From the NCBI RefSeq assembly GCF_965140245.1, contig NC_134038.1, forward strand, positions 46,992,348 to 47,056,347: a DNA stretch of 64,000 nt, given 5' to 3'. Under the pieces are notes generated by a model. That model worked only from the letters and a program-made list of their open reading frames with translations. It was not told where the DNA came from and did not search any database. Below, in pieces: positions 27,201 to 39,300 of this stretch (its first letter is position 1; every line of letters begins with the position of its first letter). The position numbers were made by a program, and so were the translations under genes. The stretch is from Athene noctua (taxonomy: Eukaryota > Chordata > Aves > Strigiformes > Strigidae).

Positions 27201-30200
27201 GCTGAAGATCATTCTTTAAAATCCTCAGCACTTAGGGCCCCAGTAGCTGTGATATTTGAACTAAAGAGTAAAATGGATTTACCACCCCATTTTTCCACTG
27301 CAGTAAATCATTAACCTTTAACCAAAGCTAGTCCAGACAATATTTTCTAGTCATTCCTGAGTTCAAGATGTTAAGATTCCTTTTGCTGTAATTGTTTAAA
27401 TATCATTGCATTAGTATATAGATTATATGCATTAGTATGTGTACTCTTCAGTTTAAATGGACTGCATAAAAGTGTTATTACTAAAGCATAACAGTGTCTG
27501 ATGAAAAGGATAGGGAAAAATAATCTATTAATCATTAAAACTGTCAGATGTAATTTCCCTGATCTCGCCAAGCCCCTGGAACACAACGGAAGGAAAGTAC
27601 CTTCCTTTAATTAAAACACTTACTGATGAAGAAGTTTCTGCTGCCAGCCTTGCTGCATACCTGGCGATCAGCTTATGTTCTTCATCCAGGCGACTTGCAC
27701 TGTCAAGCACGCTGTTCAGGATTGGAGGGGAAGGAGGGAAGACACGTTAATACATGAGAAAAATGACCATTGCTCTGTCACACTGTCCGCTCACACCCCT
27801 TCACTGCAGAATTTAGAAGCAAAATGTTGCCAAATTAACAATGGCAGATGTTAACTGAGCAAAGGGGAGAAATGGAAGGGTGATTTCCCTGGAATGATCA
27901 GCTCTAGGGGTCAGACAGCATCTTCCCTTAGGGGGAAAACAGCAGCAGTCTGCAGACACCTGGCCAAGATTGCAAGATGCAACTCATAGACTACGTTGTC
28001 CAAAGAGGGGTGAGAGGTGGTTAGGACCACCAGTCAGCATTTGTTTTTACTTCTCAGTTTAGTCATATCACCTAGAAGAGTGATTATTTTTTGGAAAGTG
28101 GATTAGCGGGAACCTCTGTGTTTGTTTAGAAGCTTTGTCAGATTTACAACAGAAAACAATACCTAGGACAGTTCTGCAGGCCAGTTACCAAGGCCTCATG
28201 GACCACACTTTGGAACCACTGATCTAGGAATTTATAATCAGACATTCTCTTTCATTCTTGATTTCTTGCTATTTGGGAGTAAGATTTCAGAGAATCTCAT
28301 AATGGTGATCAGAGTTAGAACTGAACAGCAAATGCACCGAATTCCTTTAAAATATTGCAACTTATTACTTATGTATCACCTCTGATCCCAGACTTGGACT
28401 TACTTTAACTTAGAGCCAACTCCAGCTGCCAGGATGCAGCACCAACCATGAAGAGCTTTGGTCCCATGTGCAGAATCTCCATGACAATTACTCAGAAAGT
28501 ATATGAACTAAACAGTAAATATGCTGAATTCCTTTAAAATACTGCATCTTATAACTTTTTTTCCCCCTAAGAATATCAAAGGCAAGTATTTCTCTCCTCA
28601 GATTGATCCCTTGCCAGCTGTCCTTATTTTAAATGGAGGCTATTATTTAGTCAGATGAGGAGGAAAAGGTAATATAGTGAGAAACGTTACTATTTCTAAA
28701 CATTTAGAAGTTTGCCAAGAACCATCAAAACTAATAAACACACTAATAAAATGACAAAAAATGAAATCTGAAGAGGCCATACTTGACCCTGGATAATCTC
28801 AGGTTTTAGAATCCTATATTGCATTACTCATAGTATATACAAGAGAAAAAAATTGAAGCCCCTAAGAAGAGGTGAGAAGAATCCTTCGCTGTGTGGAATA
28901 CAAGACAGCCTGCAGACTATCCCAGACAGAGATAACTCTGACCTCTTTTCTTATCCCTTAGCAACTGTCTGATGTTTTGGCTGAAGGGAGACAGGCACAC
29001 ACCTCCCCACACATGGGCTCTTCAGGCCATGCAACTGGTTGCTGGCAAATGAGCTTCATGTTTCAAAAGAGTGCAAAGTAAGGCTTATTTTGGGCATGGG
29101 AATCTTATTCTGATTTTTGCCAGAAATTATATGCTGAACTTGAAAAGCCTTCCAGATTAAAACTACACTTGTGCAAGAAGTTCTATTTCTGAAGAATTGG
29201 CATCTTTAAAAGGAAAAGGAAATATTTCTCCAAAATTTCTGAGTGAGTTCATAACCCCAAATACATCAGGGAACTACAGTGTGCATCTTTTGGTTGACTT
29301 GATTAAGTCCACTGTGATTCAGAAGTCATGTTTGAAAGATGAGGAGCGGTTGATATTAATTGATCATTAAACTAAAGCTGGGAGTCATGCGGATTTCTTA
29401 TGGCTTGCTGAGGCAAGGGAAAAGAGACAAACATCATCTTTTTCTCCTTCTGACAATAACCTGTGAGACCACAAGCATGAAGTTTAGAAAAACAGTAAAG
29501 CTGTGAAAAGTCAGACACAGAGGTGTTCTGTGTAAGCTAAGCTTGTGCTGCAGACTACACATAAGACTACTACACATACCACTCTACGGTGGTAGAAGAA
29601 CACTGATTTTTTGGTTTTGGTTGTGTTCAATTTATTTTGTTATATACATAGCTTAAGTCTATGCTTACTCAGATTCTTGTGGGATAATTGATTTACTTGC
29701 TGAAAAGAGCTAAAGGTGTTTTGCTAAATTTATATAGTTCTGCTTCTTGCCTACTCATGCTTACTGGCCTGATAAGTCATCCAGAGAAAGAAAGGGACAA
29801 GCAGCACTTGCAGACACAAACCAGGTAATAAGGGTTACTTTCATGACAGTGTAATTAATTTTTAATTTTTCCATAATGACTAGAACATCACATCCTAACA
29901 GATGGCTGTGAAAACAGCAAGCATTCAGTATCAATTCTCTGTGCAACCACATTATCCACCCTGGAAAAATAATGGATTATGGTTTCACTTGTTGGTATAA
30001 CACAATCTGCAACACAGTTCTGAGATGCGAGTTAACCCCTGAGACAATGATTTTATACTGAATGAAGCAAGCCACCGCAGCTTTTTGATTCTTACTTGCT
30101 ATTTAATGTCTTTGATATATATTTATGTGTAGGTGGATGCCATAAAATAGATGTAGCTGCGCGTCAAATTTGGTCTATGAATGCCACAAATCGCTGCCCC

Positions 30201-33200
30201 CAAATCTTTGTAAATTAAATTTCAACGTCTGGGATAAATTTAGTTCTGGAATGTACCCATTCTATGTGATCGTTAAACAGAGAGGTAGGCATAGTAGCAT
30301 TAGCCTCAACTGACAAGACTTTTATGTCTCAGAGTTCTGATTTGCCGTAATTCACTTCTGTTTTACTTCAGCAATTTCATGGACAATGATACAGTGAAAT
30401 ACACACAAGCTTTAAAATATTAGTGATATGTGTGCAGAATTTGGGACCCTCAAGAGAATGATTCAGGCATCCTTTTGAAAGAAACTGAACATTCTGCATA
30501 CAAATATCCTGCTGCTGATCCTTCTTTTCTAAAAATGTTAAACAACACTTTTTAACACTGCTTCTCCATTAGTGACCATTTGTTTAAAGACTTTACAATT
30601 ATTATATGCTATTTATAATAGCAATAATTGGTCTGGCAGAATTATCATCATTCAGATGTAGAGTGAATATCCAAAATTATTGCCTGTATAATAGAACTTC
30701 TTTTTTAGGCTTTAGTTGATCTATGTAATATTCTACGGTCTAAGGGAGACACATAAAAAAAAGGATCTCAAACCTGCAGGCAAAGGATGAAAAATATGAT
30801 AGTCTGTGAACAAAGGAGTGACACTGGAGGATCTTTGCTATTTCTCAGGCTTTAGACGTGTCAAATCAGCCTGTTTTGCAGTAGGCACCCTGCTGTAGGT
30901 GATACGGATATCCTCTGATGGTCTTAAAATTGTGTCACCACTGGTTAGAAAAGTCTCAGAAGTGTCATTCTCTTGTGAAATTTTGCAGTAGAGGTATCAG
31001 TGTGGTCTTCATGACATGCTCTTATTCTACAAAACTTAATAAATAATTTACTATAGAAAATACTGACGAATCAAAGGGTAGGTTTCTAAGACTCAGGGCT
31101 GTAAGAACAGTATCCTAACAGCAACCCACCAAATATATTCTGAGGATTGTTTATCTGTGACACTTCCAAAATTGTCCTGTTTTTAGGGCACTTTAAACTG
31201 AGACACATCATCTGAGCCCTCTGCTATTGTTAATTTGCCATTTACTTTAGAATTACCAAGATTTTACCATCAAAATGTTAATAACACTCAGGTACATGGG
31301 TATAATAATAAAAAATAACAGTTCAAGAGAGCCAAGTGTCTATACATTTCCTCTATAATCAGTGGGTCTCTGAATGCCTTTCCCCTTTCAAAGGAAGATT
31401 AGACCAGCCTTCCTAGCTAGTTAGTTGTGCACACCCTCTTAACAAACATTTTAAAAAATACCATAGAATAGCATGGCACTTTTATAGTACAGAAATATGA
31501 CTCACCACAGGACCACAGAGTATAACATAAAATCAGAAAATAACTTTCTATGGAACAAAAATAACCTCCTATTTATATTTTGTCTTATTTCCTCTGCACC
31601 TGAAAAGAAAAAGACTGAAATATACGGAATTAATATTCAAAACTAGGTAAAGACTCTTAACTTATATGAACAAAAAGGAAAACTATCTGCAGTTAAAAGT
31701 TCTTTTTTAGAATCAGACACTAAAGATGAACTAAATTAAGTATTAAGTATTGGCTTTACATGCTAAAGCACACTTTATGATTAAATTAACTAAAGCATCT
31801 GGCTAAGGGATACTTTTTCTACCCATACAGTTACTATAAATAATGAATTAAGTTTTTATCTTGTTTCTTAATTTGGCCTGTAGTGCTGGATTCTAAAAAA
31901 CTCTCAAGTAGCTTATTAGCCTGTGAGGGATGGAAAGGAAAACTTGTACTACTAGTTGCGGTATCAAGTAACTGCAGATGAAAAAAAAAGATAAGCAGTG
32001 CAAATTAATTAAATAATCCCCCAAATACAAATACTAGCCTTAAAACACACAAAAAAGATATACTAGGCTATATTGGACTGATCATTAGGTACTATAAATT
32101 AGTCTAACTCAGTATCTAAAAAAACCACTGGTTTTGTTTTGAAATGCTACTATATAACTCTTAAGATAATTTTATGTATTATGCTCACAAAATATTTATG
32201 TAGGGTTTTTTTGCAGATGAAGGTCCAGCTACAATCATTCCACTTTTCATCTTTAGCTGCCAGTAGCACTTGAAAATATGTGATGCCATGTATGGGTATG
32301 TACACATGGTATTTAGCAGGCAGATACAACAGTTGAGCTGGCCAGCTGTGGACTCCTCTAAATCACAAGATACCTGATTATGCTTAACTACATGCTTTAC
32401 TAAGGTTACCAAATCTTGTTAAACTGCAGGGTAAAATAACTTGAACTCAGAGGGATCCTAGCACAGTTGTGTGGGTTTTGAGCAAACTGCATCCAGCCAC
32501 TTTGGGGTGTGGGCAAAAGGAGTTCACACCTTTACCTTGAAGATGCCACCCCAGGCTATATGAGATGCAGCAGCTGAGGCTCCTGCAGAGGCCTCACCTA
32601 CCTCATCTGGCAACTGGCTTCACAAAGGAGCTTCAGGATGGCAACACTTTGTTGTTCTTGTCTTTACCAAAATACAACTATTCCCTTTCCCTGCTAGCAG
32701 TCTCATTGAAACAAAGCAGAAAATGGCAATGCAGCACAGTTTGATGCATGACTAAGACTGCTGTCCCTCTTGGTTATGTTTCTGTCAAAATCTAATCGGT
32801 ATCTTATATAAATAACTGAGATTGTTTCTCACTAAGGATGCTGTGGCTGCAGTGATTTAATGTCAGTAATCAGACATTATGTACTACGCTTTGCATCGGT
32901 TATTTAAACAATTTAGGCCATTATCACTCACACTCTATTCATCCCTCAAAAGCATTAAATCTGAAGGATGTTATGGCACATAATTTTTATGTGCATATTT
33001 GGATACAAATGTACTATGACTTGGTAAGGATGGCTCAAAGCCTTGAAGGAACAGGTTAGAATATTTTGGATAAAATTTAGAGGATGAAGATGGTAAGGAT
33101 GGGACTAGGCACTCACAAGGGGATCAACTGGTGGTCCTCACTGAAGCTAAATGAATCACAGATGCGGCATCCAAAACTCCAAACCTGGCAAACCAGCCTA

Positions 33201-36200
33201 GCACCAAAAATTACTTCAAACCCATGTCCATTCTTTGCTCACTTCTTGATGAATTGTATCAAGTAAGTCACTCATGGTAGGCAGGGCCTCATTTCCTTCT
33301 CTCTGTCAAACTAGACTGAGTGGTAGCATGCTCCTGTCCTCAGTCGTGGATTGGCAATGACTGGTCTACACATGTGCCCCCAGCAACTTGTTTTCACAGT
33401 GTAAATATTACTCAGTAAGTCTGCTTTCTGGAAGTGATACTCCAGGAATAAAATTACCCTTCAAAATGTTTTATTTTGAAGAAATGGTTTTAATTTTCCT
33501 CACTAAAAACTTGTTTGCCTTTTTATTCCCTCACTGGCACATTCCAGTGGGCTACAGAGTAAAGAAGCAGATCCAGAACAAAGAAGGGAGACTTTTTTTT
33601 CCACTGGGCATGACAAATTACTCCCATTTTCAACTGGAGCTACTTACAGAAGTGAATTTGGTAAGACCGCAGAGAACCATTGCATCCACTCTCCCAAATG
33701 AAGCTGCTTGTTGCCTTCTACATGTAAGAATAAATGGGGAGTTTCTCCTAACCTGGCAAATATTCTGTAGTAGCAGTACAGGAGACCAAAAGGTTCATGA
33801 TGAGCAGAAGAAACGTCATTAGCATAGTTTTGTTAGAAACACTGTACAGTCTTCTGCTCAGCGCCGCATTGTCTAGGGCCATATACTACACTGCTCACCA
33901 TCACCTTGCTGGTACAGGGCTGCAAAGTCTAGAGTTTTGTTGTGCTTGGAGAGATGAGCCAATGTTTCCCCTCCCTGGGGTAGCCTGCTGCAGTGCCATC
34001 ATCCACAAGTGCTAGGACAGCAGGTGGGTTTAGGAGACAAAGCTCCATATTCACTCCAGCAGAAGCAATGAACTATGTTCAAGACAACCATTTAAAAACC
34101 TGTCATACCCGAGTCTGAATGAGAAGTGCAAATTTATACACAAGATTCAAACAATGCAGAAATCAGGCAGATTTAAACACAATGCCTGACATATATTAAA
34201 ATTGAAATGAACTCCTTTCTTCACTAGGTTAATAAGCAAATTCCCATTATTACTATTATAATTATTTATATACTATTACCATTTCTTACTTGCAAGGTAA
34301 GGTGAAGCTACAAATTACATACACCTCAAAAATTATTACCTTGAAAACCTGGACTTGTTAGTCATCAATGTATGAAAATTTCTGTACCACCACCAAGTCC
34401 TGCGGTGACTAGAGCACAGCATCTGAAATCAACTTTGTACAGCCATTCTTAACTAAGCAATTATTTGCAATACCTTGCTACTTAACATCACTAGAAGGAA
34501 TAAGAGCGATTGCCACAATCCATCAACTTTGGGAGGACATACCCTGTTTTCATACACATTGCCTTTAGGTTAGTGCTCATAAAGAGCTGCTTCAGCTTGT
34601 AGCCAAGAGGAAACAGTGAGAGCATCTGGCCGACCAACGTCCCTTTCCTGGGTTCCCCAAAGGTGCCAAACCTGCACTAACCGTGCGGGGTTGCTCTGCA
34701 GCATGTTGACATACAACCCGATGAGTACATGTTCATCGGCCAGCCTGTCTGCAACATCGAGGCTGTACTGTAACCTGAAATGGGGTTGAGGGGAAAGAGG
34801 GTGCAGTCCGGACAGACAGAGGGAAATAAACAGAGAAAGCAGGAGCAAGTAAGACTGTGAAATGGGAATTTAGGAATGAATATTTAAGTGTTCTTAGGAA
34901 AAAAAACCAAACAAACAAAACAAGTGCAGAAATTATTTTGTTATTATTGTAATTTATATGTTAAGTATTTCATGGCTTAGGATGGTAGAATCCCACTTGC
35001 TTACACAGCCAGTCTCAGAGATCAGTGAGAAGACAGACTGGGCCAGGGACTGGAGCTGTACAGTACCACTTATTTCAAAATAGAGCAGATTGTGAGGTCA
35101 GCACTATTTACTTTAATATACTATGTACTGCATATATACATTAAATATACATATGTTACACACATGATTAACATACTGAAATCACAAGTTGGATTTGCTT
35201 GGAAGTGTCTGATCAAGACCTCATTCAGGTGTACATAAAAATACTTAAAACACGCCCTACTAAGCTCACTGGGTTAATTGGTTATCACAGTTTTCTCAGG
35301 AAAGACATTTATAGAATATACTAAACTCAGGAGGAACAGAGGAAAAGGTTTTGGTTTAGCTGTGTTAGTGCAAGCTACAAACATACTCTCTCTTTAACTT
35401 ACCCTTTTCCTTTCAAGAAAGCTGGAGCAGCCCTAGCCAGCAGTTTGCTCTGCTCTACTTCAGTATTCTTGGAAGGAGAGCTAGTTAATAAGACAGGAAA
35501 ACTAAGAAAAGGGTAAACAGTGATGTCTGAAATTCATTACAGAACAGAGTTTGGAGAAACTCATTCAAGCACCCTGAACTGAATAAAAATAGCAACAGAA
35601 ACGTTAATGAAATTTTAGAAAACTTCGGGACATGCAAAGTCAGGAATTAAGTTTTCCCTCCTGTTCTCCAAAAGCCTTCACTACAGATCCAGTGATGCAA
35701 TACACCAGTTTAACCTCCAGAAGTACTATTCTGTTCATTTAAAAAAATATGTAGATCATCAAACCCACTTTTTTCCTCCAATTACAGTATTTAATGGATT
35801 GCAGTAACTGCATCTTTCCCAGTGCTTAAATACCTATGTTAATAAGATAACACTGGCTAAAAACAGAGAGATTGAAATGACAGTTTTTCTTTCATGCTGC
35901 AGCATTTTTGGTTTAAAAAACAACAAAGCAAACCAAAAATATATTTTACTTTCTGCTTTTAAAAATTTGTTCATCTTTATTTTTTGGTTTAGCTACTGAT
36001 ACTGTAAAGATCTTTGATTGAAAGGTGGGTGTGTGAACATACATGCACCTGTGCATCCAGGGGTGTACGTCTGTGTATACAGGCAGATGATGTTGCACAA
36101 ATGTGATACCTGATGAATCTGAGCAGATGTGGCTCTAACAGACTGAAGATCAAAACCTTTAATATTAGGACAAAGAAGGAATCCAGTCAGATGAGGTGCG

Positions 36201-36337
36201 TGCCATTCCCCTCCTTTTGGAAGGTCAAGGTTGGCAGCAAGGTTCTGAAACGGCTGGTACCAAAGGGTGTCCTAAGAACCCAAGCCCTGTTGATTTATAA
36301 TATATCTGGAAGATAGCTGAATGAAATGCTGTATTGC

Positions 36338-36368
<31 letters not shown>

Positions 36369-39300
36369 GCCTGCTTCACATTTCTATGCCCATTAGCATG
36401 CTACTTCTGTGCGTTGTGCTTTCACTGAAGTAATATCCATGCAGATAAACACGGTCCATGCAATTTAGAAGGATACGTTTTCCACCCATGTGTTCCTCCC
36501 AGTTACAGAAGGCAAACGCATTCAAGGGGTACAGGGTGTGCCATTTCAGCCAAAAATGCAGCTTTAGGCTCTTAAAGATAAGTAAGTTGCCACAAGGGGA
36601 CATCAGAGACCCCGGGGCAGATTTTGTGCTCTGCTTTCTAACAGTGCAGTGTGATGCCCCCTCTACCAAACTGTAAGTTCTCCTCTCCTATGTTGCAGAA
36701 GCAACATAGTTAGGGTGGAGGGACAGGCAAGCAAACGTTACACACTGAGCAATCAATACAATGTCTATCAATGGCCATATCTTTTTTCATCGATTAAGGA
36801 AACTTGTAACTTCTAACTATGAGATGGAACATAACTTCCATGAGTTACTTCTAAGCTTTTCTGATGTTTGGGTGTCTCCTCTGGACTCTGTCATGCTGGT
36901 TAGCATATTTGTCCCCATGCTGTTGCCCTGAACCTGGAGGTGCAGACCTCCAGGCAGATGTCTCCTTCTCCAGGGAATGAGTGTTAATAGCTTTCCACAT
37001 GATGTCCCAGGGTCAGACACAATCTAACAATCATATTGCTGACTTCAATTAGTTTGTGGTTCATTGCAACTACTAGGTCCTCTGTTAAAATATTTCTGTC
37101 CATCCAATTATGCTCCATCTTTTATTTGATTATTTGCTTCCTTGCTACAGCACTGTTCACTTGTAATTACTGAGTTTCCTCTAACTGATTCCAGATCATT
37201 TGGACATCAATTGCTATCACCGCAATTGAGCTCATTTTTTAATTTAGAAACTGCTCTCCAAGCACTCTTTCCCATAACTATTTCAACCTTTGTACCATCT
37301 ACAAATTGCATGCATTCACTCTATTGCTCCCACTAGGTCATTACAAGAAAGAGTGTGTAGTGTCTGACTTAGGACAGCCCTCAAGAATCCCACCTCATAT
37401 GTCCTCATCCTAGAATGACAGCAAACTTCTGAAAATGTAATTACTGATTTTCAAGGTTGCTCTTATACTAACTTCCCCTAGTCCATACTTCCTTTGGGTA
37501 CCTCTGTGTCATCTGGGAGTATATCAAAAGTCCTTTTAACTGTATCGTATCTGTCGCTTCTTTTTTACCCACTGGACCAGTTATCCTGTCAATGAAATAA
37601 ATTAGTTTGGTTTGACATAATTTGTTCTTGACAAATCCATGCTGGTTATTTCTCATGGTTTATTATCCTCCAGGTGCTTACTAATTCTGTCATAATTTCA
37701 GTATCTTTGGATACCAAGGTTAGGCTGTCTCTTGTATAATCCCTTCGATCTTTGTCCCTGTTTCTGCCTTCAACCTTCCTTCATTCGGAAGAGCTGACAT
37801 TCAACCTTCTTGTTCTTCCACATCTTCCTACATCCTCCACATAGTTCCCAAAATACAGCTAATACTTCAGAGATTGTTTTGGCCACACTGAGTTTCTCTG
37901 AGTCCTACCCACTGCAACAAGTATTTTAAAGATATATTCCTGTTAAACAGAAACATTTTCTAAGATGTCAAAGAATGGTTCCCTATCTAAATTAAGAGAC
38001 AAAACCTCCAACTCTGAGCAGATGTCTACAAAGATGTAGACCTAACAGTATCGGTGTAAATGTTATACCCTCTTTAGTGGCTACTAAACAATAACATATA
38101 AACCTTTCCTTTAGCAGGTAGAATATTGCCAATGAAATAAGGAGGATTTTTATCTTGTTCTGAAAACAATATATGAAGGCAACATGCAGTTCAAGTCTAC
38201 CACACTCCTTAGAGACAGAAGCATGGACCCCAGCATGTTTTGCTCCAAAGTTAGCTGTTGTCCAGAAGTTTTCCCTAATCTTTTGCTATGCCCAGGTAGA
38301 ATATCAAATTCTTTTTTGCTTTTATGTGGAGTTCAAAAAAGGCACCAGCTACTCTGACTCAGCATTAAATTAGACTCAATTTTTCCTTGGCTATGGGCAT
38401 TTGATATCATAGTGCATTCTTTCTACCTACCACAGAATTGCCAAGTAATTTCCATTTCAGCAGAATGTGCTGCATCACTCCATTTATTCCAGTTTATTAC
38501 TCCTTTAGAAAAACTAAATGTATTAGCTGTGAGGGGGAGCTGAGAAAAACGCAAGACAAAACGTCCTGTTTCATCTTACCCCAGTTTAGCCCTAGAATTT
38601 CATAGCTTAAAGAAGACATTTATTAAGAAAGAGAAATAGATTTTATCCATTACTATGGTGGCTACGAACTTTAAGGCAGAACTGACAGACTGCAGCTTGG
38701 GAACAAAACAATCCGAATAAGGAAAAAACATTAATTCAGGGTATAGAGTTATTCCTCTTGACTGGACAGAAGTTTCTGTAATGCCTAATCTACCTGTTTT
38801 GACATAACAGATCCAATTCATCGGGTTTGCAAGGCCATTACCTACTCTGCAGAATATTCCCTTGTTCTGCTGCCCTCTAGGTAATCAGACGTCACAGAAA
38901 CAAATGTGAGATGAAAACCTGAATATTAGTTACAGTATAAAAGTTAGAGGACTTGTGGTTTTAATCACATATTAGCTGTCATTCCAGTAAATGACTGTGA
39001 TTCGGTATCTGGGAGAAGATCACAGATTTTTTCTTTTCTAATATAAGCGCTTTAAAGTTGTTCTTGAGCTTTACAGAGCATATTGTTGTTATCAATTTGC
39101 ACGCTGCATATATTGAGAAGAAAGGAGCTTGTAATTTTTATGCCAGACTCCTCGAGAAAACTCTCTTATGGACATGGTCGCTCAAACTAAGCAAAGCAAG
39201 CAGAGAAATTTTAAGGGATTTTGATTCTGAAGTGGTTTGAAGAAACTAAGAAGCATCTCAGGGAAAGACTGAATTTCACCTCCTCTGAGCTTTGGAATAA

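Larger units (their letters stand above)
27712..34681 (-). other. DTNA: DTNA intron e8-e9
   Basis: 7.0-kb intron. It holds an imperfect direct repeat (28290-28366 and 28471-28552). No coding exon was recognised; an open frame on + at 33388-33822 (144 codons) has no recognisable product. The 30000-32200 part is very AT-rich and featureless to the eye. Confidence 0.9.

Noticed and set aside
33388..33822. 144-codon open frame on the + strand in intron e8-e9
   Set aside because: No recognisable protein, no splice or promoter context, and composition like the intron around it.
35403..35472. Shorter e7 starting at AATACTG after ttccaag
   Set aside because: Joined to e6 it shifts the frame and reaches a stop within four codons. 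The acceptor at 35481 gives SSPSKNTEVEQ, matching human SSPPKDSEVEQ.
36343..36368. Poly-A tract as the tail of a processed retrocopy
   Set aside because: No coding or known repeat body is visible upstream and no flanking target-site duplication was noticed.
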